Shown here: positions 18,730 to 27,659 of the stretch, piece by piece
Layout of the letters: the number at the start of each line of letters is the position of its first letter
How positions within the stretch are numbered: the first letter of the stretch is position 1
Assembly (NCBI GenBank): GCA_018141845.1
Contig: CP073340.1
Span: 165,001 to 229,000 of the forward strand
Direction of reading: 5' to 3'
Origin: Lachnospiraceae bacterium oral taxon 096
GTDB taxonomy: Bacteria > Bacillota > Clostridia > Lachnospirales > Lachnospiraceae
DNA length: 64,000 nt
The notes under the pieces: model-generated
What the model saw: the letters and a program-made list of their open reading frames with translations, nothing else
Told to the model about the DNA's origin: nothing
Databases searched by the model: none
Translations under genes and position numbers: made by a program

Positions 18730-19935
18730 CTATGACCTTGGTGCTCCACACTCCGAACAAAACTTTCCTGTATTTTGTGCTCCACACTTTGGACAAATCC
18801 AGCCCGTGCTCACGGGTGCCTTTGCCCCACATTCCGAACAAAACTTTCCTGTATTTTGTGTTCCACACTCTGGACAATACCAAGTTCCCTCTGGCTTTTT
18901 TCCCTGTTGAGCCTGCTGGGCCTGTATCTGCTGGAGATTATTTTGGGCATCCTGATTGGTATACATCGCCGCACCATTCATTACAGTAAACATTCCACTA
19001 AGTCCTGTCATTGCTCCAGCCGAATTATTTGCTGCTGCCTTAAAGGCATCGGCCACACTCTTTTGACGATACCCCTCTCTGATATTTGCATCCTTTAATG
19101 CGGCACCTTCATTTCTTGTCTGAATGAATGCCTTTGTCGCCTCATCATAGCCCATTCCCTCGATGCCAACTTTGACAATCTCAATGCCACACCTTTGCTT
19201 CCAACTTTCATCCAATGCCTCCTGCATATACTTACTTAACACATTGGCCTTGCTTTGCAAAAATCGAATATCTTCGCCATCAGCAGCATATTGATTGATG
19301 GCTGCACCAAAACATTGCATAAATTCACTAATAAATTGCTCCCTCATATCCTGAAAAGTAAATCGATGAACATTTTTAGGCACCACATTGGCAAAAAAGA
19401 GAATTGGATCTGTGATGCGCACAGAAAATCTTCCTCTTGCTGTAATGCTTAAGTCAGCATCATAAAAACGATCATAATATTGCACTGGCTGTGGAGTTCC
19501 AAAGGGAATTCCCATAATTTCTTGTAAATTAATAAAATAAGCAAATTGTCCACCTTTTAGGCTACTTATTCCACCATAGCGAAATCGATCCGCAATCTCT
19601 TCCAATGTCTTTGATAGACGATCTCCTGACAAATCTCCCGAAAAGAAAGATGGTGCCGAGGACTTATCGACTGTATAACTGCCTGGTTCACAGCAAAAAT
19701 CTAGAATCTTTCCATTTTCACAAAAAAGCATGGCCTGATTAACTCCCACACGAATTAAAGATCCCTGTGTAATCACTCCTGGTGTTGCCTTCTTGTTTTG
19801 TCCTCCCTTGACATTTTCTCCTACAACAAAGAGAGTCTGACCGTCCATATCCCTTGCCTCAATAATCTCTAAATAGGCATCATTTAATGTTGATGTCACA
19901 GCGCCCACGGCCGCTCTAATCAATCCCATATCCAA
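18730..19935 (-). CDS. SPFH-domain protein with tandem zinc ribbons, YdjI-like
   Basis: A 401-residue protein of the virion-core/YdjI branch of SPFH (band 7) proteins. The SPFH domain covers about residues 20-290, a low-complexity QQIQAQQAQQ stretch follows, then two zinc ribbons (C354/C357/C366/C369 and C381/C384/C393/C396). No membrane helix is seen. In B. subtilis YdjI places YdjG/YdjH at the membrane. The two ribbons come from an 81-bp tandem duplication. It begins a three-gene YdjI-YdjG-YdjH-like set. Confidence 0.82.
   Translation of the reverse strand: MDMGLIRAAVGAVTSTLNDAYLEIIEARDMDGQTLFVVGENVKGGQNKKATPGVITQGSLIRVGVNQAMLFCENGKILDFCCEPGSYTVDKSSAPSFFSGDLSGDRLSKTLEEIADRFRYGGISSLKGGQFAYFINLQEIMGIPFGTPQPVQYYDRFYDADLSITARGRFSVRITDPILFFANVVPKNVHRFTFQDMREQFISEFMQCFGAAINQYAADGEDIRFLQSKANVLSKYMQEALDESWKQRCGIEIVKVGIEGMGYDEATKAFIQTRNEGAALKDANIREGYRQKSVADAFKAAANNSAGAMTGLSGMFTVMNGAAMYTNQDAQNNLQQIQAQQAQQGKKPEGTWYCPECGTQNTGKFCSECGAKAPVSTGWICPKCGAQNTGKFCSECGAPRS
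18744..18877. repeat. 81-bp-period tandem duplication coding for zinc ribbons
   Basis: Segments 18744-18796 and 18825-18877 are nearly identical over about 53 bases, sharing among others ACAAAACTTTCCTGTATTTTG. Each encodes a CxxCGxQNTGKFCSECGA ribbon at the C-terminus of the SPFH protein. The high DNA identity suggests a recent duplication or ongoing conversion. Confidence 0.85.
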
Positions 19936-19967
19936 TCCTCACTTTCTTTTTGCCTATCATTATACCA

Positions 19968-20741
19968 TCAATTTGTCATTTTAGACACTTTATAGACCGA
20001 CATAAATATTAAAAATGACGAAAGAAGAAGTTGCACACCACAACCAATAAAAAACCAAATACCAGAATAAAGTGTGGGGGCTGCAAGATTTCCTGTGATC
20101 GTATTAACAAGCATATAAAATGTGGTCATAGGATTAAAAAGAGAAATTAAAAAAAATTTATAATTATAATATCCTAATAAAAAATCTCCCCCAAAAATAA
20201 TGACAACACTCAAGTAAGATGCCAATATCGAAATCACCGCTCGAAAACAGGACGAAAAGAAGATGCCCATACTGCCCACCAAAAATGTAGTGCAAAAATA
20301 GCACAAAAATAGCATCCCTATACTTCCAAAACGCATCCCCCCATAGATAAAGACTAAAAACATCATTGGCAATGACGAAGCAATCATCAATCCCATTAAA
20401 GATACTACACTCGCTAATTTTCCTACCACAATATCCCTTACGCTCATCATCGAAATCAATATAAAATCAAGTGTCTTTTTTTCTCTCTCCCCACTAATAC
20501 TCACTGCCACCATCGCTGGCAAAATCAGCATTAAAATTCCAAATTCAATATAGCAAAGATAGCGAAATAAAATCAAAAAACTAATGTATCGGATTTGTCC
20601 ATTTTCGCGGATATAGACTTGGTCAACGGTCATATACAGTAGGGCAAAAACAGCCAAGATACTATTAAACACAGTCAAATACAGTGTTAATTTTGCCCTC
20701 CTTGCAACCACGGCCATTTCCTTTTTATATATTGGATTCAT
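19968..20741 (-). CDS. ABC-2 type transporter permease
   Basis: About 257 residues with six likely membrane helices and the opening MNPIYKKEM typical of ABC-2 permeases. An upstream ATG at 20747 is an alternative start. It overlaps the ATPase gene by about 17 nt and pairs with it as an exporter. Together with the large GldG-like protein upstream, the three genes look like a GldA/GldF/GldG-type unit. The substrate is unknown. Confidence 0.87.
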   Translation of the reverse strand: MNPIYKKEMAVVARRAKLTLYLTVFNSILAVFALLYMTVDQVYIRENGQIRYISFLILFRYLCYIEFGILMLILPAMVAVSISGEREKKTLDFILISMMSVRDIVVGKLASVVSLMGLMIASSLPMMFLVFIYGGMRFGSIGMLFLCYFCTTFLVGSMGIFFSSCFRAVISILASYLSVVIIFGGDFLLGYYNYKFFLISLFNPMTTFYMLVNTITGNLAAPTLYSGIWFFIGCGVQLLLSSFLIFMSVYKVSKMTN

Positions 20742-21687
20742 AATCATTGCTGAGCACCACCCTTCCCTTTTTGTGATCCGTCATTTGCATAAAAAAGGTT
20801 TCCAATGTCCCTGGTTCACGGACAAAACTCGTCACTGGCACTTCAAAAGCAATCAATTTTTGTAATAATTCTGCAGCATTAATTTTATCTCCGTCAAACT
20901 GCACTTCAAATTTATGCCCATCCTGTGTGACAGCTGTCACATGGGGATCTTCTTTAAAAATGGCCATTGCCGTGCTCATAGCATCCAAAATCTCAATACA
21001 GATGGGATTTGATTGCTCAACACGGTGCAAAATATCTGAAATTGTTCCACTGGCAACCATCCTTCCACTCTCCATAATTCCAATGTCCGTACAAATCTCG
21101 GACAACTCGGTAAGAATATGAGAGCTAATCAATATGGTCTTCCCCTCCTCGCCAAGCTCTCTGACCAATTCCTTAAATTCGTATCTTGTTCTTGGATCTA
21201 ATCCACTGGCAGGCTCATCCATAAGAACAAATTTTGGATCATGAATCAATGCCCTTGCAAAGCTAAGCCTCTGTTGCATTCCTCTAGAGAGTGTGTCAAC
21301 CATCACATCGGCCTTTTTTTCTAGCCCCACTCGCTCTAACAATTCCATATTTCTCCTTCGCATCATTAGCCCATCCATATGAAAGGCTTCTGCAAAAAAG
21401 ACCATATATTCCCACACCGTCAAATCTTCATAAAATCCAAAATAGTCAGGAACATAGCCAAACTTTCTATACACCGAGCGATCCCTCTTTTTTACCAATT
21501 CCCCATCAATAAAAATCTCCCCGCTGTCCTTTTCAAGTAAGCCCATAATAATCCGAATCAATGTTGTCTTTCCAGCACCATTTGGGCCGACAATGCCATA
21601 GAGTGCTCCAGGATTTACATTGAAGTTCAATCCACTAATTGCTTCAAAACTTCCATAGCTTTTATATAAATTTTGAATTTTTAACAT
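20725..21687 (-). CDS. ABC transporter ATP-binding protein
   Basis: A 320-residue ATPase with Walker A GPNGAGKT (about 35-42), signature LSRGMQQRLSFARA, Walker B FVLMDEPASGLD and a regulatory C-terminal extension (about 220-320). The ATG at 21687 shares bases with the TGA of the preceding gene (TGATG); the codon before it is TTG. It partners the permease immediately downstream. Confidence 0.92.
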   Translation of the reverse strand: MLKIQNLYKSYGSFEAISGLNFNVNPGALYGIVGPNGAGKTTLIRIIMGLLEKDSGEIFIDGELVKKRDRSVYRKFGYVPDYFGFYEDLTVWEYMVFFAEAFHMDGLMMRRRNMELLERVGLEKKADVMVDTLSRGMQQRLSFARALIHDPKFVLMDEPASGLDPRTRYEFKELVRELGEEGKTILISSHILTELSEICTDIGIMESGRMVASGTISDILHRVEQSNPICIEILDAMSTAMAIFKEDPHVTAVTQDGHKFEVQFDGDKINAAELLQKLIAFEVPVTSFVREPGTLETFFMQMTDHKKGRVVLSNDYESNI

Positions 21688-24089
21688 CAATCCTTTCCTC
21701 CCACAATGGAAATCATTGGGAGAATAATGTTCTCCTTTTCTTCTCCTGTGCCAACATAGCGAATGCGAATGCGATTGCCCTCAAGAAGATAATTTTCAAG
21801 TTCATCCCTTGTATAGTCAATCTTATTTAAATCAATTGGGACAAATTCTCTGGTCTTATAGTTATAAAAATCCATCTCTCCCTGAAACCATTTCTTTTGT
21901 GGAAAAGCAGAATTTTTTCCATAAAACTCCTTTGACATCGGCTCAATGAGCAATTCCGAAATGTCCATATCATTGCCAAGCAAATATTCAAGCACAAGGG
22001 GTTCTGTAAGTGTCGCTGTATTGGTTCTTGCATCATAGGAGCCACTGATAACTTTTGCACTGGTCATCAATGCCGAGCGATATTCCTTGCTCTGCGTATC
22101 ATCCTCATGAGTAACGGAAATGGAGGAGGACAACAAACTAATTCCCGAATGGTCGTAGTGATCATTGACTAATATCGCATTCTCTAAAGGTTCCTGTGAA
22201 AATGCAAGTACTCTGGCATCTGCACTATATCCTGACATATAATTTTCCATATAAAACTTTAATAAATTTCTTCTCGAAAAAGTAAGCATATATTGTTGGT
22301 TTTCAATCTCTGCACTGCTGTACTGATCCATTCCTGTAAGCCTTGTTGCTGTCGCATAGTTCTCATCAATAGGAATGGTGTATAAATCTAGACCATCTAA
22401 CTTCTTTGTCTCTCCCGCCTCAAAATCTCCTAAAATCGCAACTTTTCCATAGAAAATCAGCACTCCATTGGTCACTTTATAGGGATAATGATTGGTAATT
22501 TCCCCACTCACTTGATTTTTAAAGAGATTGACCTCTCCAAATAAACCGATGCCCGCTTGATTTTCCATACTCTTTTCTAATCGAAAAAGACTGGGCTGAA
22601 ATGAGCCAATATAATTCATCTCTACATTCTTCGTATCTGCTGAATTTGAAAACTTAATACTGCTGTGCATAAAATCATTGTTCACATTTTTTTCTTGAGA
22701 AATCGGATAGATATCATAATCTCGGTCAAAAGAAACCTTATAGCGCTCATTATATGGATTTCTCAAATTTAAAAATATCCTCTGCGAAATACTATCTTGC
22801 GTCGTATCTAAAATTGTAGCATAACTATAAAATACATTTTCTAATCTTGTTGGCACACCCAAGATAAAAACTAAAATTGCAAACAGTACAGAAACGCCCA
22901 CAACACTGATGCGATAGTAGCACATCCATCCACCCTGTCGAAACACAAAATACAAGACCGGACCAATCACCACAATATAGCCAAATAAGACCAACAAAAA
23001 TAATGGAATGGAAGGCAAAATACTGACATTTCCATTGTTAATCATATTCTGGACCTCAGTGGCATTTTCTGCATTTGAGCCATACAATCCATTGGCAATT
23101 CCTTCGATTCTTGTCTTCCCCATAATCATAAGTAGCAATTGATTGGCAAAAAAGCGATTCTGATTCGCAAAGTTTTGTGCATCGACAAAGTCATAGGCAC
23201 TGACAGCAATGACACCTTTTTCCTTATTGACCGTGGCAAGCAATGGAAAATTGGCATCCGAAACTAAAATATTTCCACCATGTAATTGCACAGCCACGCT
23301 ACTCATCTCCACAGGATCTCTCTTTTGCCTATCCTCACTCTCCTCCATTCCTGTATCAAGATGAATCTTTCTCACCTTTGGTTCTTCAAACATTTCATCG
23401 AGCAATTCTGGTGCAAAACGCCCAAGCGTATCATTAGCCCTTGCCCCTGTTCCAAGGATCATCACCCCTCCAGCTTTGACCCAATTCATCAAGGCTATGG
23501 ACTGCTCTGTTCCTAAATCTCTTATGCGATAATTGCTAATAATAATGACATCCAATTGATCTAAACCCTTGGCATTGATGGGAAAGCTATCTTTTTCAAG
23601 TTGAACTGTCCTTGTAGTCAAAATTCCATAATCAATCGTGGCGTGATTAAAGTAGCTGAGCTTTTCTGGTGTATCACTCAAAATACCAATGTTCAAGCGA
23701 TTATTCTTTTCTCCCTGCCCAAGTTCAATATCCTTTCTAGCCAACTCTTTTTTGTCATCTGCAATGACACACACCTCAATGTTCTTTGTCTTATATCCCA
23801 GTGGAATCGTATCCTCCCTTGAGATTTGATCCTGTGCCTTTAAATCTATACTGTGCTCATACCGATAGATAATGCCATCGTCTTCTTGTACAATAAACTG
23901 CACTTTAGCGGAGATATCTTGCGGCTTCTTTGAATGAATCGTTGTATATACGGGAAGATAGCGCCCAAGTTTTGCAGTATCATCATATCCATAGTGAACA
24001 TCAATCGTCACATCTTCATCCGCCCAGGTCACAAGGCAGCCAAAGAGCACAAATAAAATCGTCAATAGAGCAATTCTTTTTTTATGCAT
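21687..24089 (-). CDS. GldG-like membrane protein of the ABC unit
   Basis: An 800-residue protein with a signal peptide (about 1-23), an extracytoplasmic beta domain (24-125), a GATase1-like Rossmann domain (about 130-325, with VIIISNYRIRDL and GGVMILGTGA), two membrane helices (about 361-383 and 393-411) and a large C-terminal outer beta-rich region (412-800). It overlaps the sensor kinase gene by 8 nt and the ATPase by one. Extracytoplasmic GATase-like proteins next to ABC-2 exporters are known (GldG/DUF4350 type). I do not recognise its specific family and offer no substrate. Confidence 0.7.
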   Translation of the reverse strand: MHKKRIALLTILFVLFGCLVTWADEDVTIDVHYGYDDTAKLGRYLPVYTTIHSKKPQDISAKVQFIVQEDDGIIYRYEHSIDLKAQDQISREDTIPLGYKTKNIEVCVIADDKKELARKDIELGQGEKNNRLNIGILSDTPEKLSYFNHATIDYGILTTRTVQLEKDSFPINAKGLDQLDVIIISNYRIRDLGTEQSIALMNWVKAGGVMILGTGARANDTLGRFAPELLDEMFEEPKVRKIHLDTGMEESEDRQKRDPVEMSSVAVQLHGGNILVSDANFPLLATVNKEKGVIAVSAYDFVDAQNFANQNRFFANQLLLMIMGKTRIEGIANGLYGSNAENATEVQNMINNGNVSILPSIPLFLLVLFGYIVVIGPVLYFVFRQGGWMCYYRISVVGVSVLFAILVFILGVPTRLENVFYSYATILDTTQDSISQRIFLNLRNPYNERYKVSFDRDYDIYPISQEKNVNNDFMHSSIKFSNSADTKNVEMNYIGSFQPSLFRLEKSMENQAGIGLFGEVNLFKNQVSGEITNHYPYKVTNGVLIFYGKVAILGDFEAGETKKLDGLDLYTIPIDENYATATRLTGMDQYSSAEIENQQYMLTFSRRNLLKFYMENYMSGYSADARVLAFSQEPLENAILVNDHYDHSGISLLSSSISVTHEDDTQSKEYRSALMTSAKVISGSYDARTNTATLTEPLVLEYLLGNDMDISELLIEPMSKEFYGKNSAFPQKKWFQGEMDFYNYKTREFVPIDLNKIDYTRDELENYLLEGNRIRIRYVGTGEEKENIILPMISIVGGKD

Positions 24090-25215
24090 TTTGAAAATTT
24101 TCCTTTGTTATATCAAAATCAATTTGTAGTTTTACAATAAATGCCGTGCCATGCATATCACTGCGCACGCTAATTTCTCCACCATGCATTTGCACAATAT
24201 TTTGTGCAATGGCCAGTCCAAGCCCTGTTCCCCCTGTATTTGTCGAATGAGATTGCTCCACGCGATAAAACTTATCAAATATCAGTGGAAGTTCATCTGC
24301 AGGAATTACCTTTCCATAATTAATCACTTGAACGATGACATAATCTCCATCTACATCAATGCGCACATCAATCCGCTTTCCATCCGCACCGTACTTAATT
24401 GCATTGTTGATTAAATTGTCAAATAGTCTTGCCAGAAGATTGGAGTCTGCCACAATCACCTGAGCATCCACACTACTCTTTAGAGAAAATGCCAATCCCT
24501 TTTCCATAAAATTAGGATAAAATTCATCCATGAGTTGAGCAAGCAATTTTACAATATCCATCTTCCCCACATTCATTGCCATTTTTCCGTAGTTGAGCTT
24601 TGTAAAACCAAAGAGATCCTCAATTAGCTGTTGCAGTCGCCTCGCCTTTTGATAGACGATTTGAAGATAATTTTGTCTCATCTGTGCTGGCAAGTTCTCC
24701 GAGCGATTCAATAATTCAAGATAACCAATAATTGAAGTCAATGGTGTTCTCAAATCATGAGCCACATTTGTAATCAACTCATTCTTTGTCTTTTCTGCAT
24801 ACCTTTCTTTCTCCATCAACGCATTGATTTCATCCACCATTGTGTTAATCTTTTCCGCCATCGCCGAGAACTCGTCATCCCCAACAATTTCTAACTTCGT
24901 CTGTAAATCTCCTGTAGAAATTCTTGTAATGGCTGACGAAATATGATCAATGTAGGTGAGCTCTCTCTTGGTCAACCAAAAAAACAGAGCACTAAACAGA
25001 CCAATGCCCAAAAATACAAAAAGCAGAACCACAATCGTTTCTGTATAGACAAAGCCCAAAGCTTTACTATTTGGTGAAAGTGTTTCTGCATAAAATTTTG
25101 TAATGGCTGTCACATTATTGACCAAGAAAAACTCCACCAAACAGGTAATCACAAGGCTATATAAAACATTGATCAACACCTTTGTTTGAAATTTGTTTTC
25201 TCCACTATTTTTCAA
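24082..25215 (-). CDS. sensor histidine kinase (second two-component system)
   Basis: A 377-residue VanS-like kinase. Two membrane helices (about 13-35 and 55-82) bracket a very short outer loop (about 20-25 residues), typical of intramembrane sensing. HAMP follows (about 85-137), then HisKA with NVAHDLRTPLTSIIGY (H near 154) and HATPase_c with NAIKYG and GTGLGLAIAQNIV. It lies downstream of its regulator, overlapping it by 11 nt, and leads into the GldG-like and ABC genes, so those are its likely targets. Confidence 0.92.
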   Translation of the reverse strand: MKNSGENKFQTKVLINVLYSLVITCLVEFFLVNNVTAITKFYAETLSPNSKALGFVYTETIVVLLFVFLGIGLFSALFFWLTKRELTYIDHISSAITRISTGDLQTKLEIVGDDEFSAMAEKINTMVDEINALMEKERYAEKTKNELITNVAHDLRTPLTSIIGYLELLNRSENLPAQMRQNYLQIVYQKARRLQQLIEDLFGFTKLNYGKMAMNVGKMDIVKLLAQLMDEFYPNFMEKGLAFSLKSSVDAQVIVADSNLLARLFDNLINNAIKYGADGKRIDVRIDVDGDYVIVQVINYGKVIPADELPLIFDKFYRVEQSHSTNTGGTGLGLAIAQNIVQMHGGEISVRSDMHGTAFIVKLQIDFDITKENFQNA

Positions 25216-25909
25216 TTTTGTAACCTACTCCCCATACTGTTGTAATAATTTTTTCCTGTCTCTCATCTTCCTTCATCTTTCCACGAAGTCGACGAATGTG
25301 AACCATAACGGTGTTGTTCGCTTCATAGACCTTCTCATTCCACACCTTTTCAAAGATTTCATCTGTCGAAAATACTTTTCCTGCATTGCTGGCCAGCAAA
25401 TATAAAATATCAAACTCAATTGGGGTGAGCTTAATATTCTCCCCATACACAACAACTTTATGATTGTCCTTATTGATGCTCAATCCCTTAATGTTAATCT
25501 CATTGGGTGCACTGTCGGTAATCATACTGTTGGGATTAAACTGCGTATAGCGACGAAGTTGTGATTTTACCCTCGCTGTCAATTCCAGTGGATTAAATGG
25601 TTTGGTCACATAGTCATCCGCCCCATTTCCTAGTCCAAAAATTTTATCCAAATCGGTGCTCTTTGCACTGAGCATAATAATTGGAATATTTTTTGTCTCG
25701 CGAATCTTTTTGCACATATCAAGTCCATTCATTCCTGGCATCATAATGTCAAGAAGTGCAAGATGAATATCCTCATGTTCCAAAATATCCAATCCGTCCT
25801 CGGCATTATTTGCCTTAAACACTCGATATCCATCGCTGACCATATAAATTTCTACAAGGTCAGCAATTTCCTTTTCATCATCAACAACCAAAATATTAAT
25901 CTGTCCCAT
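25205..25909 (-). CDS. OmpR-family response regulator (second system)
   Basis: A 234-residue VanR-like regulator. The receiver domain has the acidic pocket VVDDEKE, phospho-acceptor D in LLDIMMPG (about 52) and the KPFNPLEL lysine. A winged-helix DNA-binding domain covers about 130-230. The ATG at 25909 follows GGAGG by 7 nt; the longer reading starts with TTG inside that RBS. It overlaps its kinase. Only 14 nt separate it from the first system's regulator. Confidence 0.93.
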   Translation of the reverse strand: MGQINILVVDDEKEIADLVEIYMVSDGYRVFKANNAEDGLDILEHEDIHLALLDIMMPGMNGLDMCKKIRETKNIPIIMLSAKSTDLDKIFGLGNGADDYVTKPFNPLELTARVKSQLRRYTQFNPNSMITDSAPNEINIKGLSINKDNHKVVVYGENIKLTPIEFDILYLLASNAGKVFSTDEIFEKVWNEKVYEANNTVMVHIRRLRGKMKEDERQEKIITTVWGVGYKIEK

Positions 25910-25923
25910 ATAGACCTCCAAAC

Positions 25924-26613
25924 TTAAACTTTAAATCGATAACCCACACCCCAAATCGTCTCAATATACTGTGGTTTTGCCGTATTGATTTCAATTTTTT
26001 CTCTGATCTTTTTGATATGAACTGTCACTGTAGCAATGTCGCCAATCGACTCCATATCCCAAATTTCCCGAAAGAGATCTTCTTTAGAGAATACTCGATT
26101 GGGATGTTTTGCCAAAAATACCAATAGGTCAAATTCCTTGGCAGTAAAATTTTTCTCCTTGCCATTGACCCAAACGGACCTTGCTGTGATATCAATTTTA
26201 ATTCCACGAATTTCAATCACCTCATTTGGCACCGTAGCTGTTCCAAGAAGTCGCTCATATCTTGCCATATGTGCCTTGACTCTAGCCACCAATTCGCTCG
26301 GCGAAAATGGCTTTGTGATGTAGTCATCTGCTCCAAGACCAAGTCCTCGAATTTTATCTATATCTTCCTTTTTTGCACTCACCAAAATAATCGGAGTGTT
26401 TTTTTCTTTTCGAACCTGCTTACAAATCTCAAATCCATCTTTTCCAGGGAGCATAACATCAAGAATAATTAAATTGTAATCTCTGTGCAGTGCTGCCTTT
26501 AGCCCTGCATCTCCATCATTTTCAATATCGACCTCAAAACCTGAAAGTTCCAAATAATCTTTTTCTAGGTCAGCAATACTTTCTTCATCTTCTACAATTA
26601 ATAACCTACTCAT
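25924..26613 (-). CDS. OmpR-family response regulator (first system)
   Basis: A 229-residue regulator with receiver domain (VEDEESI, phospho-acceptor D in ILDVMLPGKDG about residue 52, KPFSPSEL) and winged-helix output domain ending ETIWGVGYRFKV. It overlaps its kinase upstream by 8 nt. It is followed directly by the second regulator, so both regulators lie side by side in the centre of the four-gene block. Confidence 0.93.
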   Translation of the reverse strand: MSRLLIVEDEESIADLEKDYLELSGFEVDIENDGDAGLKAALHRDYNLIILDVMLPGKDGFEICKQVRKEKNTPIILVSAKKEDIDKIRGLGLGADDYITKPFSPSELVARVKAHMARYERLLGTATVPNEVIEIRGIKIDITARSVWVNGKEKNFTAKEFDLLVFLAKHPNRVFSKEDLFREIWDMESIGDIATVTVHIKKIREKIEINTAKPQYIETIWGVGYRFKV

Positions 26614-27655
26614 TTCCCTCCAGATCCTTTCTCAATATCATAATCAGTATGGTTCCCTCTCCCTCTGTGCTCATCGCCCAAATTTTTCCGCCATGATCTT
26701 CAATAATTTTTTTCACTATCGACAGGCCAATTCCACTACCTCCTTTGGAAGAATTTCTTGACAAATCCGTTCGATAAAATCGGTCAAAGATAAAGGGAAG
26801 ATCCTTCTTTGCGATTCCTATTCCATTATCCTCAATCTCCAAGCGAATAAAATCTCCTTCATCCAACAGACGAATGTCCACACGCCCATCCTTCTTCCCC
26901 AAATACTTCACACTGTTGCTAATAATATTGTTGATCACTCGCTTTAATTGTTCAACATCAGCAATAACCAGCGTAGAAGGGGAAACATTGTTGACAAAAG
27001 AAAAAGAGATATTTCTTGACTCTAGATCTAATCCTACTTCCTCAGCACAATCTGTAAAAAAATCCACAATGTGAATTCTCGAAAAATGATAGGGCACTTT
27101 GTTTGTATCAATCTTTGAATAAAATGTCAACTCATCAATCAAGCGATCCATATCATTAGCCTTATTATAAATCGTCTTAATATACTTGTCTAATCTTTCT
27201 GGAGAAGAAGCCACACCATCCATAATTCCCTCGACATAGCCTTTGATGGCTGTAATCGGAGTCTTTAAATCGTGGGAGATATTGCTAATTAATTCCTTTG
27301 CATCTCGGTCAGCCTGCATCTTCTCCTCTTGATTTTCCTTGAGGCGAATACGCATTTCCTCAAAGTCCAAAAATAACTCCCCAATCTCATCTTCTGCTTC
27401 GGCTTCCAAAGAAAAATCAAGGTCTCCCTCTTTGATTTTTCTTGTTGCCTCCCTCAATTTTTCTAATGGAATAATAATCGAAGTCAGCACCCAAAAGAGC
27501 ATAAAAAATGCAATGCAGGCAAGAGCAGCAAGGGCGGTCATTAAGACCTCCTTTGCCTGCGTCCTTCCTGCAAGATACATTTCTATCCCAAAGCTCAACA
27601 GGGGCACAAGTACAATTGCAATAAATCCCCAAAATAACCTTGTCTTTAATTTCAT
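26606..27655 (-). CDS. sensor histidine kinase (first two-component system)
   Basis: A 349-residue kinase with two close membrane helices (about 8-25 and 36-60), almost no outer loop, HAMP (about 60-112), HisKA with SNISHDLKTPITAIKGY (H near 127) and HATPase_c (NSVKYLG, GIGLSIVKKI). Its start lies 4 nt after the metK stop and the nearest GAGG is more than 20 nt away, so its translation may depend on metK. No terminator is seen between the two. Confidence 0.92.
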   Translation of the reverse strand: MKLKTRLFWGFIAIVLVPLLSFGIEMYLAGRTQAKEVLMTALAALACIAFFMLFWVLTSIIIPLEKLREATRKIKEGDLDFSLEAEAEDEIGELFLDFEEMRIRLKENQEEKMQADRDAKELISNISHDLKTPITAIKGYVEGIMDGVASSPERLDKYIKTIYNKANDMDRLIDELTFYSKIDTNKVPYHFSRIHIVDFFTDCAEEVGLDLESRNISFSFVNNVSPSTLVIADVEQLKRVINNIISNSVKYLGKKDGRVDIRLLDEGDFIRLEIEDNGIGIAKKDLPFIFDRFYRTDLSRNSSKGGSGIGLSIVKKIIEDHGGKIWAMSTEGEGTILIMILRKDLEGNE

Positions 27656-27659
27656 TGTA

